Positions 29,457 through 38,914 of a DNA stretch of 64,000 bases are shown piece after piece. This DNA comes from Cupriavidus sp. Lineage in GTDB: Bacteria; Pseudomonadota; Gammaproteobacteria; Burkholderiales; Burkholderiaceae. The stretch spans positions 1-64,000 of the forward strand of contig JAPSLP010000007.1 in NCBI GenBank assembly GCA_031180665.1, given 5' to 3'. The notes below the pieces were generated by a model that saw nothing but the letters and a program-made list of their open reading frames with translations, was not told the DNA's origin and ran no database searches. Every line of letters begins with the position of its first letter. Positions within the stretch are counted from its first letter, which is position 1. Position numbers and translations under genes: made by a program.

Positions 29457-29602
29457 TTCGGTTCTCCTGGATGAGGCGGGAGGGATTTCCCTGATGTCCG
29501 GCAGCGGCGCAGGCGCGCGCCATGGCCACGGCGGTTCCATGGAGCCCATCATATCCAGTCTCATTTTTAGACACAACTCATTCCGGATAATGGATTTTCC
29601 TA

Positions 29603-29673
29603 TTGACGATGCCCGAAGTCCGTCCTACATTTCAGCCAAACAACAGTTTTCGGTACACACCGTACCGTTTTAC
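29603..29673 (+). promoter_or_regulatory. xsc promoter with shared regulatory boxes
   Basis: TTGACG (29603-29608), a 17-bp spacer and TACATT (29626-29631) form the promoter. GTTTTCGGTAC (29646-29656) starts 15 bp past the end of the -10, exactly as at pta. It is followed by CGTACCGTTTTAC (29661-29673), making a CGGTAC/GTACCG dyad. Confidence 0.65.
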
Positions 29674-29710
29674 GATCAACAACAATCCCAACCTACCGGA
29701 GACCGCAAGC

Positions 29711-31513
29711 ATGTCCGAACCCACCCCCACCGCCGGCCCGCAGGCCATGACGCCTTCCGAGGCCTTTGTCGAAACCCTCGCCGCCAATGGCGTGACCGAT
29801 ATGTTCGGCATCATGGGCTCCGCCTTCATGGATGCGATGGACATCTTCGCGCCGGCCGGCATCCGCCTGATTCCGGTGGTGCATGAGCAGGGCGCCGGCC
29901 ATATGGCCGACGGCTATGCCCGCGTGTCGGGACGGCACGGCGTCGTGATCGGCCAGAACGGTCCGGGCATCAGCAACTGCGTAACCGCGATTGCCGCGGC
30001 TTACTGGGCCCACAGCCCGGTGGTGATCGTCACGCCCGAGGCCGGCACCATGGGCATCGGCCTGGGCGGCTTCCAGGAAGCCAACCAGCTGCCGATGTTC
30101 CAGGAGTTCACCAAGTACCAGGGCCACGTCACCAATCCGGCCCGCATGGCCGAATTCACCGGCCGCTGCTTCGACCGCGCGATGGCCGAGATGGGCCCGA
30201 CCCAGCTGAACATCCCGCGCGACTACTTCTACGGCCAGATCAAGGCCGAGATTCCGCAGCCGCGCCGGCTGGACCGCGGCCCCGGCGGCGAGCAGAGCCT
30301 GAACGAAGCGGCCGAGCTGCTGGCGCAGGCGAAGTTCCCGGTGATCATCTCGGGCGGCGGCGTGGTGATGGCCGATGGCGTCGAGGAATGCAAGGCGCTG
30401 GCCGAGCGGCTGGGCGCGCCGGTGGTCAACAGCTACCTGCACAACGACTCCTTCCCCGCCAGCCACCCGCTGTGGTGCGGCCCGCTCGGCTACCAGGGCT
30501 CGAAGGCGGCGATGAAGCTGATCTCGCGCGCCGACGTGGTGGTGGCGCTCGGTTCGCGGCTCGGACCGTTCGGCACGCTGCCGCAGCATGGCATGGATTA
30601 CTGGCCGAAGACCGCCAAGATCATCCAGATCGATGCCGACCACAAGATGCTGGGCCTGGTGAAGAAGATCTCGGTCGGCATCTGCGGCGACGCGAAGGCG
30701 GCCGCCGTCGCGCTGACCGAACGGCTGGCCAATCGCACGCTGGCCTGCGATGCGACCCGCGCCGCGCGCGCCGACCAGATCGCCACCGAAAAGGCGGCCT
30801 GGGAGAAGGAACTGGACGACTGGACGCACGAGCGCGACGCCTTCAGCCTGGACATGATCGAGGAGCAGAAGAACGAGCGCACGCCGAACGGCGGCTACTA
30901 CCTGCATCCGCGCCAGGTGCTGCGCGAACTGGAGAAGGCCATGCCGGCCGACGTGATGGTGTCGACCGACATCGGCAACATCAACTCGGTGGCCAACAGC
31001 TATCTGCGCTTCGAAAAGCCGCGCAGCTTCTTCGCGGCGATGAGCTGGGGCAACTGCGGCTACGCCTTCCCCACCATCATCGGCGCCAAGGTTGCGGCCC
31101 CGCACCGGCCGGCGATCTCGTACGCCGGTGACGGTGCCTGGGGCATGAGCCTGATGGAGACGATGACCTGCGTGCGGCACAACATCCCGGTCACGGCGGT
31201 GGTCTTCCACAATCGCCAGTGGGGCGCGGAGAAGAAGAACCAGGTGGACTTCTACAACCGCCGCTTCGTCGCCGGCGAGCTGGACAACCCGAGCTTTGCC
31301 GTGATCGCCCGTGCGATGGGCGCCGAAGGCATCGTGGTCGATCGGCTCGAGGATGTCGGTCCCGCGCTGAAGAAGGCCATCGACCTGCAGATGAACCACG
31401 GCAAGACCACCATCGTGGAAATCATGTGCACGCGCGAATTGGGCGATCCGTTCCGCCGCGATGCCTTGTCCAAGCCGGTCCGCCTGCTCGACAAGTACAA
31501 GGATTACGTATAA
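29711..31513 (+). CDS. xsc: sulfoacetaldehyde acetyltransferase
   Basis: A 600-residue thiamine-diphosphate enzyme that splits sulfoacetaldehyde with phosphate into acetyl phosphate and sulfite. The ThDP-activating glutamate is E59 in VVHEQGAGHMADGYAR. The ThDP/Mg motif starts GDGAWGMSLMETM and ends at the N of VVFHN. GTMGIGLGGFQEANQLPMF and the length are characteristic of Xsc rather than acetolactate synthase. The ATG at 29711 has a GGAGA site. It is the key step of taurine breakdown and leads the right half of the sulfonate block. Confidence 0.97.
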   Translation: MSEPTPTAGPQAMTPSEAFVETLAANGVTDMFGIMGSAFMDAMDIFAPAGIRLIPVVHEQGAGHMADGYARVSGRHGVVIGQNGPGISNCVTAIAAAYWAHSPVVIVTPEAGTMGIGLGGFQEANQLPMFQEFTKYQGHVTNPARMAEFTGRCFDRAMAEMGPTQLNIPRDYFYGQIKAEIPQPRRLDRGPGGEQSLNEAAELLAQAKFPVIISGGGVVMADGVEECKALAERLGAPVVNSYLHNDSFPASHPLWCGPLGYQGSKAAMKLISRADVVVALGSRLGPFGTLPQHGMDYWPKTAKIIQIDADHKMLGLVKKISVGICGDAKAAAVALTERLANRTLACDATRAARADQIATEKAAWEKELDDWTHERDAFSLDMIEEQKNERTPNGGYYLHPRQVLRELEKAMPADVMVSTDIGNINSVANSYLRFEKPRSFFAAMSWGNCGYAFPTIIGAKVAAPHRPAISYAGDGAWGMSLMETMTCVRHNIPVTAVVFHNRQWGAEKKNQVDFYNRRFVAGELDNPSFAVIARAMGAEGIVVDRLEDVGPALKKAIDLQMNHGKTTIVEIMCTRELGDPFRRDALSKPVRLLDKYKDYV

Positions 31514-31659
31514 CGGAAGCAATGAGGCGCGCGGTGCGGCCTGGCCGCGCCGCGCGATCACGGCCTTCGGGGTCGCCCGCAGCAATGCGGCCCCGGATAG
31601 ACAAAACAAAGACAGCGACGCCGTGACGACACCATCATGAGAAGCACTGGAGACAAAAA

Positions 31660-33117
31660 TTGCTGGATAACCCCGAGGGCTCGCGCGGCCTCAAGCACAG
31701 CCTGAAACAGCGCCACATGACCATGATCGCGCTCGGCGGCGTGATCGGTGCCGGACTGTTCGTCGGCAGCGGCGTGGTCATCAAATCGGCCGGCCCGGCG
31801 GCCGTCCTGTCCTTCCTGCTGACCGGCATGCTGGTGGTGCTGGTGATGCGGATGCTCGGCGAGATGGCCTGCGCGCTGCCCACCGTCGGCTCCTTCTACG
31901 AATACGCGCGCGAAGCGTGGCACGGCAAACCCGAAGCCGGCGCGCTGGCCAGCTTCCTGACCGGCTGGATGTACTGGTACTTCTGGGTCATCGTGGTCGC
32001 GCTCGAGGCCGTGGCCGGCGCGGACCTGATCCGCTACTGGCTGCCGGACGTGCCCTCCTGGGCCATCAGCCTGGTGCTGCTGGTAATGCTGACGCTGACC
32101 AACCTGTTCTCGGTCAAGTCCTTCGGCGAATTCGAGTTCTGGTTCGCCTCCATCAAGGTGGCCGCGATCGTCGTGTTCCTGTTCCTGGCCGGCCTGTTCG
32201 TACTGGGCATGTGGCCCGATACCGCGCCCAGCGTCGCCAATCTGACCGCGCACGGCGGCTTCGCGCCCAACGGCATCATGCCGGTGCTGACCGGCGCCGT
32301 CGCCGCGACCGGGTTCTACTTCGGCGCGGAGATCGTCACCATTGCCGCGGCCGAGACCGCGGAGCCGCAGAAGGCGGTGGCCAAGGCCACCCATTCGGTG
32401 ATCACGCGCGTGCTGGTGTTCTATGTCGGCTCGGTGCTGCTGGTGGTATGCCTGGTCCCGTGGAACTCGCCCGGCATCGCCACGCCGTATGTCAGCGCGC
32501 TCGACGCGATGGGCATTCGCGGCGCGGCGCAGGTGATGAACGCGGTGGTGCTGACCGCGGTGCTGTCGGCGCTGAACTCGGGCCTGTATGCCTCGTCGCG
32601 GATGATCTTTGCCCTGACGCGTCGCGGCGATGCCCCGGCCGGGCTGGCCAAGCTGAACCGCAACGGCGTGCCGGTTCGCGCGATCCTGTTCTCGACGCTG
32701 TTCGGCTATGTCGCGGTGGTGATGTCCTACGTGTCGCCCGATACGGTATTCGCCTTCCTGGTCAATTCCTACGGCACGGTGGCGATCTTCGTCTACATCC
32801 TGATCGCGGTATCGCAGCTGCGGCTGCGCGCGCGGCTCGAGCGCGAGGCGCCGGAAAAGCTGCGGGTGCGCATGTGGATGTATCCGTATCTGACCTATGT
32901 GGCGATCCTGGGCATGACGGGCATCGTGGTGGCGATGGCCTTCATTCCGGACCAGCGCAAGCCGCTGATGCTGGGCGTGGTCAGCCTTGGCATCCTGCTG
33001 CTGGTCTATCTGGTCCGTCGGCAGTACCGCCATCACGGCCAGCCGCGGGAGACCGAGATCGACCCGCACCAGCAGCATCTGGGCGACATGCCGCGGGCCG
33101 AAGTGCATCGGCTCTGA
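31660..33117 (+). CDS. amino-acid/GABA permease family transporter (candidate taurine permease)
   Basis: A 485-residue APC-superfamily transporter with twelve membrane helices and the family start KQRHMTMIALGGVIGAGLFVGSG. It is close to GabP-type permeases, whose substrates (GABA, beta-alanine) resemble taurine. The TTG at 31660 is preceded by GGAGA; no ATG fits. Sitting between xsc and tauXY, it may be a second taurine or related omega-amino acid importer in addition to tauABC. Confidence 0.87.
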   Translation: MLDNPEGSRGLKHSLKQRHMTMIALGGVIGAGLFVGSGVVIKSAGPAAVLSFLLTGMLVVLVMRMLGEMACALPTVGSFYEYAREAWHGKPEAGALASFLTGWMYWYFWVIVVALEAVAGADLIRYWLPDVPSWAISLVLLVMLTLTNLFSVKSFGEFEFWFASIKVAAIVVFLFLAGLFVLGMWPDTAPSVANLTAHGGFAPNGIMPVLTGAVAATGFYFGAEIVTIAAAETAEPQKAVAKATHSVITRVLVFYVGSVLLVVCLVPWNSPGIATPYVSALDAMGIRGAAQVMNAVVLTAVLSALNSGLYASSRMIFALTRRGDAPAGLAKLNRNGVPVRAILFSTLFGYVAVVMSYVSPDTVFAFLVNSYGTVAIFVYILIAVSQLRLRARLEREAPEKLRVRMWMYPYLTYVAILGMTGIVVAMAFIPDQRKPLMLGVVSLGILLLVYLVRRQYRHHGQPRETEIDPHQQHLGDMPRAEVHRL

Positions 33118-33505
33118 CGTTCCAAGGGTTGAGCCTGGTCGCTGCCTGGGGGGCGCTTGCCCTCTCCCCCAGCCCCTCTCCCGCATCGCGGGAGAGGGGA
33201 GCAGGTCGTCGGCAGTCGATATGCCCGAGCATTTGCCGCCTCCTCTCCCCTCTCCCGCATCGGGGAGAGCGGAGCAGGTCGTCGGCAGTCGATATGCCCG
33301 AGCATTTTCGTGCCTCCTCTCCCCTCTCCCGCTCGCGGGAGAGGGGTCGGGGGAGAGGGCAAGCCCCCCCAGCAGCGACCAACGCTGGCCCAATCGATTC
33401 CATCCAACTGGCCCTACAGCGCGCCCCGGCGCTTCCCTATGCTGGGAACGTGCAAAGGACCGGGTCCGCAGCCGCGCGGACCGCAACAACATCGAGGAGA
33501 TTCAA
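33118..33505. repeat. triple REP array with 73-74 bp tandem unit
   Basis: Three CCCCTCTCCCGC hairpins start at 33173, 33247 and 33321. The first two are followed by the same 34-bp tail, GCAGGTCGTCGGCAGTCGAT and on to CATTT, starting at 33201 and 33274. The whole block is bounded by CCCTCTCCCCC (33160-33170) and its complement near 33350-33360. There is no open reading frame of interest; the tauX ribosome site GAGGAG is at 33494-33499. Confidence 0.85.
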
Positions 33506-33985
33506 GTGGAGTACGCAAGCAAGCAGGCCGGCACCGAAGCCATCGTCGCGGCCGACAGCAACCCGTCCGGGCAGCAGGCCGGTGGCGCCAGCGGCGGCGT
33601 CACCGCCGCCACGCTGCAGGCCTTCAGCGACGCCTGGAACCGCCACGACATCGATGCGCTGATGTCCTTCATGACCGATGACTGCGTGTTCCACGCGGTG
33701 GCGGGCGGCGAGCTGTTCGGCCGCACGTACAGCGGCCGCGAGGCGGTGCGCGAGGGCTTCCAGCTGGCCTGGCAGACCTTCCCCGACGCGGCCTGGGTCG
33801 ACGGCGAGCATTTCGTCTGCGGCGAGCGCGGCGTCAGCGAATCGACCTTCCGCGGCACCAAGGCCGACGGCTCGCGCATCGAGGCGCGCATGGTCGATGT
33901 GTTCACCTTCCGCGACGGCAAGATCGCGGTCAAGAACGCCTATCGCAAGGACCGTCCCGCGCTGGCGGCCGGTTCGCGCGGCTGA
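33506..33985 (+). CDS. tauX: SnoaL/NTF2-like protein, candidate taurine dehydrogenase small subunit TauX
   Basis: A 159-residue SnoaL/ketosteroid-isomerase-type fold (LQAFSDAWNRHDIDALMSFMTDDCVFHAVAGGELFGRTYSGREAVREGF). The GTG at 33506 lies 6 bp after GAGGAG. It directly precedes the FAD oxidoreductase gene. In C. necator-type taurine loci a small protein of this kind (TauX) accompanies the large subunit TauY, so I assign it on context plus fold. Confidence 0.8.
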   Translation: MEYASKQAGTEAIVAADSNPSGQQAGGASGGVTAATLQAFSDAWNRHDIDALMSFMTDDCVFHAVAGGELFGRTYSGREAVREGFQLAWQTFPDAAWVDGEHFVCGERGVSESTFRGTKADGSRIEARMVDVFTFRDGKIAVKNAYRKDRPALAAGSRG

Positions 33986-34014
33986 TCGAACGCGTCGCCA
34001 ACAGGAGCGCAGCG

Positions 34015-35514
34015 ATGGAAGCCATTGCCGATATCACCGCCATCGGGCGGGAGAACGGATCGCCGGGCCAGGCCGGTGGACACACCGGACACAACGGACA
34101 CACCGGACACAACGGGTCCACCGGCCCGTCCCGGCCCTACGATCCCGCCTACGACCCGCTGGTCGCGCCGACGCCCGGCCAGGGCCGCGACTACGCGCCG
34201 ACCTACTGGATCGGCACCGCCGGCGAGCCCCCGCCCGACGACGGCCCGATCACGCACGACGTGGACGTCGATGTCGCCATCATCGGCTCGGGCTTCACCG
34301 GGCTGACCTGCGCGATCTTCCTGGCGCAGGAACACGGCATCAAGGCGACCGTGCTGGAGGCCAATCGCGTCAGCTGGGGCTGCAGCACGCGCAATGGCGG
34401 GCAGGCGCAATGCGCATCGGGCCGGCTCAAGCGCTCGCAATGGATCCAGCGCTACGGCCTGGACGCCGCGCTGCGGCTGCACGAGGAAGTGTGCGCCGGC
34501 ATGGAGACGTTCAAGACGCTGATCCGCGATATCGACTGCGATCCGCAGCCGGGCGGCCATCTGTATATCGCGCATCGCCCCGAGGCGATGCCCGCGCTGG
34601 AAAAGGAAGCCAAGCTGCTGCGCGAGGTCTTCCATTACGACGCCCGCATTCTGGACGCGGATACCGTCAAGCGCGAATACGTCGACGACAAGGAGGCGGC
34701 CGGCGCGATGCACGAACCGGAGGGCATCGGCATCCATGCCGGCAAGCTGGCCTTCGGCTATCTGCGCCGTGCCCGCGCGCTGGGCGCCACCGTGCATCCG
34801 TCCAGCCCGGTGCTCGACTGGACCACGCGCGACGGCGTGCACTATCTGCGCACGCCCGGCGGCATCGTACGGGCGCGGGCAGTGGGCGTCGCCACCGGCG
34901 GCTATACCTCGCAGAACCTGCATCCGCATCTGAAGAACCGGCTGTTCCCGATCCTGTCGAACTCGATCGTGACGCGGCCGCTGACGCCCGACGAAATCGC
35001 CGCCTGCAATTTCCGCACGACGCAGGTGATCACCGACACCCGCATCCTGCGCCACTACTACCGTCTGATGCCGGACGGCCGCCTGCAGATCGGCAGCCGC
35101 AGCGCGATCACCGGCACCGACGCGCCGCGGCCGCAGTACGAGCAGAAGCTGGTCGACGACATGGTGCGCAAGTTCCCGGCGCTCAAGGGCATCCCGATCG
35201 ACTACTCGTGGTGGGGCTGGGTCGACGTCAGCCACGACATGATGCCGCGCATCTTTCAGCCCGATCCGGCGCAGACCCTCTATTACGCGATGGGCTACGG
35301 CGGCAACGGCGTCATGTACTCGGCCCAGGCGGGCCGGCGCATGGCCGCGATGATCGCGCGCAAGAACCCGGGGCCGGAACTGCCGATCTTCCGCTCGGCG
35401 CTGCCCTTCCCCAATGTGCGCGAGTGGGTCGAATCGCCGGCGTTCGCACCGTTCCGGCGCCTGGGGCAACGGTTCCTGTATCACTGGTACCACCTGAAGG
35501 ACGACGTGCTGTAG
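34015..35514 (+). CDS. tauY: taurine dehydrogenase large subunit TauY (FAD-dependent oxidoreductase)
   Basis: A 499-residue DAO/PuuB-type flavoprotein with the FAD loop IIGSGFTGLTCAI (about 89-101), STRNGGQAQCASGR and a C-terminal GYGGNGVMYSAQAGR. TauXY oxidatively deaminates taurine to sulfoacetaldehyde, feeding Xsc. It follows tauX by 29 bp with an AGGAG site. Residues 20-37 contain a GHTGHN repeat coded by two 18-bp tandem units, which is odd for this family and probably a disordered extension. Confidence 0.86.
   Translation: MEAIADITAIGRENGSPGQAGGHTGHNGHTGHNGSTGPSRPYDPAYDPLVAPTPGQGRDYAPTYWIGTAGEPPPDDGPITHDVDVDVAIIGSGFTGLTCAIFLAQEHGIKATVLEANRVSWGCSTRNGGQAQCASGRLKRSQWIQRYGLDAALRLHEEVCAGMETFKTLIRDIDCDPQPGGHLYIAHRPEAMPALEKEAKLLREVFHYDARILDADTVKREYVDDKEAAGAMHEPEGIGIHAGKLAFGYLRRARALGATVHPSSPVLDWTTRDGVHYLRTPGGIVRARAVGVATGGYTSQNLHPHLKNRLFPILSNSIVTRPLTPDEIAACNFRTTQVITDTRILRHYYRLMPDGRLQIGSRSAITGTDAPRPQYEQKLVDDMVRKFPALKGIPIDYSWWGWVDVSHDMMPRIFQPDPAQTLYYAMGYGGNGVMYSAQAGRRMAAMIARKNPGPELPIFRSALPFPNVREWVESPAFAPFRRLGQRFLYHWYHLKDDVL
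34078..34113. repeat. in-frame 18-bp tandem repeat in tauY
   Basis: Two perfect 18-bp copies beginning GGACACACCGG lie at 34078-34095 and 34096-34113. They encode GHTGHN twice in the N-terminal extension of TauY, ahead of the FAD domain. Confidence 0.9.
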
Positions 35515-35564
35515 TCGAGACGCTCGCCGTACTGGCGCGACTGGCGGAGCGCCAGCGCGCTCCC

Positions 35565-35683
35565 TCACCCACTTGTGGGAGAGGGCTGGGGAGAGGGCCG
35601 GGCGATCGAGGTTGCGATATCGCTCTTGCGGGCTACCCTCTCCCCCAGCCCCTCTCCGGCGAGCGGGAGAGGGGAGCCAATCG
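35565..35683. repeat. REP-type palindromes after tauY
   Basis: Two CTCTCC-family units: CCCTCACCCACTTG-TGGGAGAGG near 35565-35598 and CCCCTCTCCGGCGAGCGGGAGAGGGG near 35648-35675. They occupy the gap between tauY and tauR. Confidence 0.75.
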
Positions 35684-35798
35684 GCCGACAGCGCGCCGCG
35701 TTCGATCCACCGGCTTTCCCCCATACCCCCCTCCCCGCCCATATCCGATAATGCTCCCCGACCCAGGAACGACAACGACGATACGGAGCGCGAACGGC

Positions 35799-37322
35799 AT
35801 GGCCACGGCGGGCAAGGGAAACACCTTCTGGAATCGGCTGCTGCAATTGCCCGCCGATTCGGGCCTGAGCCTGCAGGCCCAGCTGCGCCAGCAGATCGTT
35901 TCCGCGATCCTGTCGCGGCAGTTGCCCGAAGGCAGCGCGCTGCCCTCGAGCCGCGAACTTGCCGCGACGCTGGGTATCGCGCGCAATACCGTGATCCTGG
36001 CCTTCCAGCAACTGGTCGACGAGCACTTCCTCGAAACACGGCCCCGGCGCGGCTACTTCGTCGTCGAACAACTGCCGAGCGTGGCGCGACCGCCGTCCGT
36101 GGGCAACGCCGGCACCGCCGGCACACCGGCCAGCACGGATGGCGGCAGCGAAACCCCCGGCCCCGACTGGAGCCAACGGCTGCCCGATATCAGCGGGCTG
36201 CGCGCGATCGTCAAGCCCAACGACTGGCAGAACTATCCGTACCCCTTCATCTATGGCCAGTTCGATCCGGCGCTGTTTCCGACCGCGGACTGGCGCGAAT
36301 GCTCGCGCATGGCGCTGGCGGTGCTGGAGATCCGCGGCTGGGCGTCGGACCTGATCGACCGCGACGATCCGCTGCTGATCGAGCAGTTGCAGCGGCACGT
36401 GCTGCCGCGCCGCGGGGTCTGGGCCAATCCCGACGAAATCATGGTCACGCTGGGGGCGCAGCACGCGCTGTATCTGCTCGCCGATCTGCTGATGCGCGAG
36501 GCGGTGGTCGGGCTGGAAGAGCCAGGCTACAGCGATGCGCGCGCGATCTTCGGCATGCGGGCACGCGAGGTGGTGCCGCTGCCGGTCGATGACTCGGGCC
36601 TGCGCCCCGAAGGCGAGCTGGCGCGCTGCGACTATGCCTTCGTCACGCCGAGCTACCAGTGCCCGACCACGGTGACGATGCCGCTGGACCGCCGCGAGGC
36701 GCTGCTGGCGGAGGCGCACCGGCACGACGTGGTGCTGATCGAGGACGACTACGACACCGAGAACCCGGCGCTGACGCAGCCGATTCCGGCACTGAAGAGC
36801 CTGGACCGCGAAGGCCGCGTCATCTATGTCGGCAGCCTGTCCAAGTCCTTCGTGCCGGGCATCCGGCTCGGCTACATCGTCGCGCCCAGTTCGGTGATCC
36901 GCCAGGCGCGGGCGCTGCGGCGCTATATGCTGCGGCACCCGCCGGCCAACAACCAGCGCGCCACGGCCCTCTTCATCTCGCTGGGACACCACGACGCGCT
37001 GCTGCGGCGCGTCGCGCCGATCTTCCAGCGCCGCGCGGCCGTGCTGCGCGACATGCTCGTGCGGCATCTGCCGCAATGCCGGGTACAGAATTCCCCCGGG
37101 GCATCGTCGTTCTGGGTCGAAGGGCCGGCAGGACTCGATGCTCGCAAGCTTGGCGATGTCGCGCTGCGGCATGGCGTGATCATCGAGCCGGGCGACGTGT
37201 TCTTTGCCGCTGACGGTCCGTCGCCGCACTTCCGCCTGGGCTACACCGGGATTGCCGAGGAACGGATCGAGGAAGGCGTGCGGCTGCTGGCCCAGTTGAT
37301 CGAGCACGAGCGGCGGCGCTGA
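35799..37322 (+). CDS. tauR: MocR/PdxR-type regulator, candidate TauR
   Basis: A 507-residue fusion of a GntR-type winged HTH (ALPSSRELAATLGIARNTVILAFQQLVDEHFL) and a PLP-binding class-I aminotransferase-like domain with the PLP lysine in VGSLSKSFVPGIRLGY. The known taurine regulator TauR of alpha- and beta-proteobacteria has this build. The ATG at 35799 has a GGAG upstream; an ATG at 35751 would add 16 residues but lacks a site. It lies directly after tauXY, supporting the TauR role. Its operator is not identified. Confidence 0.85.
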   Translation: MATAGKGNTFWNRLLQLPADSGLSLQAQLRQQIVSAILSRQLPEGSALPSSRELAATLGIARNTVILAFQQLVDEHFLETRPRRGYFVVEQLPSVARPPSVGNAGTAGTPASTDGGSETPGPDWSQRLPDISGLRAIVKPNDWQNYPYPFIYGQFDPALFPTADWRECSRMALAVLEIRGWASDLIDRDDPLLIEQLQRHVLPRRGVWANPDEIMVTLGAQHALYLLADLLMREAVVGLEEPGYSDARAIFGMRAREVVPLPVDDSGLRPEGELARCDYAFVTPSYQCPTTVTMPLDRREALLAEAHRHDVVLIEDDYDTENPALTQPIPALKSLDREGRVIYVGSLSKSFVPGIRLGYIVAPSSVIRQARALRRYMLRHPPANNQRATALFISLGHHDALLRRVAPIFQRRAAVLRDMLVRHLPQCRVQNSPGASSFWVEGPAGLDARKLGDVALRHGVIIEPGDVFFAADGPSPHFRLGYTGIAEERIEEGVRLLAQLIEHERRR

Positions 37323-37437
37323 GACGCGGCGCAGGCGTCGAACCACACCTGCACCACTCGTTGAGCCTGGGCCTGCGTGCCCGCCCACCCCGTCCCATAC
37401 GCGGCAGAGGGAAGCCTACTCTCTACGCCACAGGTGG

Positions 37438-37881
37438 CTACCGCGCCGTGGCGACTGCCTGTGCCCCGTCGGCCCCCGCCATCCCGCCCCACGCCGCCGC
37501 CGGATTCCACGTGAAGAACCGCATCCAGGCATCGAGCCAGCGTCCCTGCATGTCGGCGCCGATCTCCCAGGCGGTCTGCCCGTATTTGCTCGCCATCGAC
37601 AGCGCCGGTGCGGGCGCGCTGATCTGCTGTGCGAGCCGCTCGTCGGGGTCCCATTTCCAGATCCACGAGGTCCACTGGAAGCCCGCCTCTTCCATCATCG
37701 CCCCATAGAAGCTCCAGCCCAGCGCGGCCAGCTTCAGGTAGTCGCGCGCCAGCATGGTGGAAGCGTCGGGCACTTCGGTGACCTCCGGAATCGGCCGCTG
37801 CTCGGCCAACTGCCCGGTGGCCACGTCCGTCACATCGGTGACATCGGTGATCGGATTCGCGCGTGGTGCTTTGCTCTTCAT
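37438..37881 (-). CDS. hypothetical protein
   Basis: A 147-residue protein; the ATG at 37881 is set by AAGGAG 7 bp upstream (ATG 37887 is too close). A variable N-terminus with a TDVTDVTDV repeat leads into an aromatic-rich helical region (YLKLAALGWSFYGAMMEEAGFQWTSWIWKW) and a Trp-rich end. No signal peptide or clear membrane helix. Its size and helical, amphipathic look are reminiscent of granule-associated or phasin-type proteins, but I cannot assign it. Confidence 0.55.
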   Translation of the reverse strand: MKSKAPRANPITDVTDVTDVATGQLAEQRPIPEVTEVPDASTMLARDYLKLAALGWSFYGAMMEEAGFQWTSWIWKWDPDERLAQQISAPAPALSMASKYGQTAWEIGADMQGRWLDAWMRFFTWNPAAAWGGMAGADGAQAVATAR

Positions 37882-38170
37882 CGTCATGCTCCTTGGAAGT
37901 CGCCGGACGGCGGTGGAAAAGAAGTCAAGCGGTACGCAAGAAGGGCGCCAGCGTTGCCGCACCGGTAGCGTCGTGCCGGCGGTGTCCCGCACGCGCATGG
38001 AGCATTTACACGCCTTGTACGCGAGCCCATGCACGATCTTCCAGCCGCGCGAAGGCCGGCGAATCGACGTGATCGAAAGCACGCGGGCGTCGCCGCTGCC
38101 CTCGGTGGCACGGTCAATGCGTGACTCGCCGGACACGACATGCGCCACATCGGCTGCGCCGCGATCCACC

Positions 38171-38869
38171 ATGACTCCCCCTCTCTTCAACGGCCCCGAA
38201 CACCAGCCAGAACGCTACCGGCAGCGCATGGTCGAGCTGCAGATCGCCGCGCGCGGCATCCGCGATCCCGCGGTACTGGCCGCCATGCGCGAGGTGCCGC
38301 GCGAGCGCTTCGTGCCCGACGCGCTGCGGCAATCTGCCTACGACGACGCGCCGCTGTCGATCGGCTCCGGCCAGACCATCTCGCAGCCCTATATCGTCGC
38401 GCGCATGGTCGAGGCCGCGCGGCTGCATCCCGCCGCGCGGGTGCTCGAGATCGGCACCGGCTCGGGCTATGCGGCCGCGGTGATGGCACGCATCGCGGCC
38501 CGCGTCATCACGCTGGAGCGCTGGCGGCGGCTGGCCGAGCGTGCCAGCGACGTGCTGCGCGCGCTGGGCTTCGATAACGTCGAAGTCCACCTGGCCGACG
38601 GCACCGCCGGGTGGGCAGCGGGCGCGCCCTACGACGCCATCGTTTCCGCCGCCGCCAGCCCCGACATCCCCGCCGCGTGGCTGGCGCAGCTGGCGCCGGG
38701 CGGCACGCTGGTGATGCCGCACGGCCATCCCGGTCACGCACAGCGGCTGCTGCGCATCGGCAAGCGTGAGGACGGCACGCTGGAGCGGGAGGATCTCGCC
38801 GGCGTGGCCTTCGTGCCGCTGGTCGCGCGCACTGCCGAGGAGGCGGGCAACGAGAACGCCGGCGACTGA
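38171..38869 (+). CDS. pcm: protein-L-isoaspartate O-methyltransferase
   Basis: A 232-residue SAM methyltransferase that starts repair of isoaspartyl residues. It has the SAM motif RVLEIGTGSGYAAAV and the substrate loop SIGSGQTISQPYIVARM typical of Pcm. The ATG at 38171 gives the usual N-terminus. It precedes an erythromycin-esterase-like gene by 45 bp; the two often occur together in a stress-related group. Confidence 0.93.
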   Translation: MTPPLFNGPEHQPERYRQRMVELQIAARGIRDPAVLAAMREVPRERFVPDALRQSAYDDAPLSIGSGQTISQPYIVARMVEAARLHPAARVLEIGTGSGYAAAVMARIAARVITLERWRRLAERASDVLRALGFDNVEVHLADGTAGWAAGAPYDAIVSAAASPDIPAAWLAQLAPGGTLVMPHGHPGHAQRLLRIGKREDGTLEREDLAGVAFVPLVARTAEEAGNENAGD

Positions 38870-38914
38870 GGCGCATCGAGTCCAGAAGCCCCGACGAACC
38901 CACGGAGGACCGAC

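Noticed and set aside
29711..31513. Acetolactate synthase for the ThDP enzyme
   Set aside because: Motifs, length and neighbours pta and tauXY fit Xsc; no small regulatory subunit gene is present.
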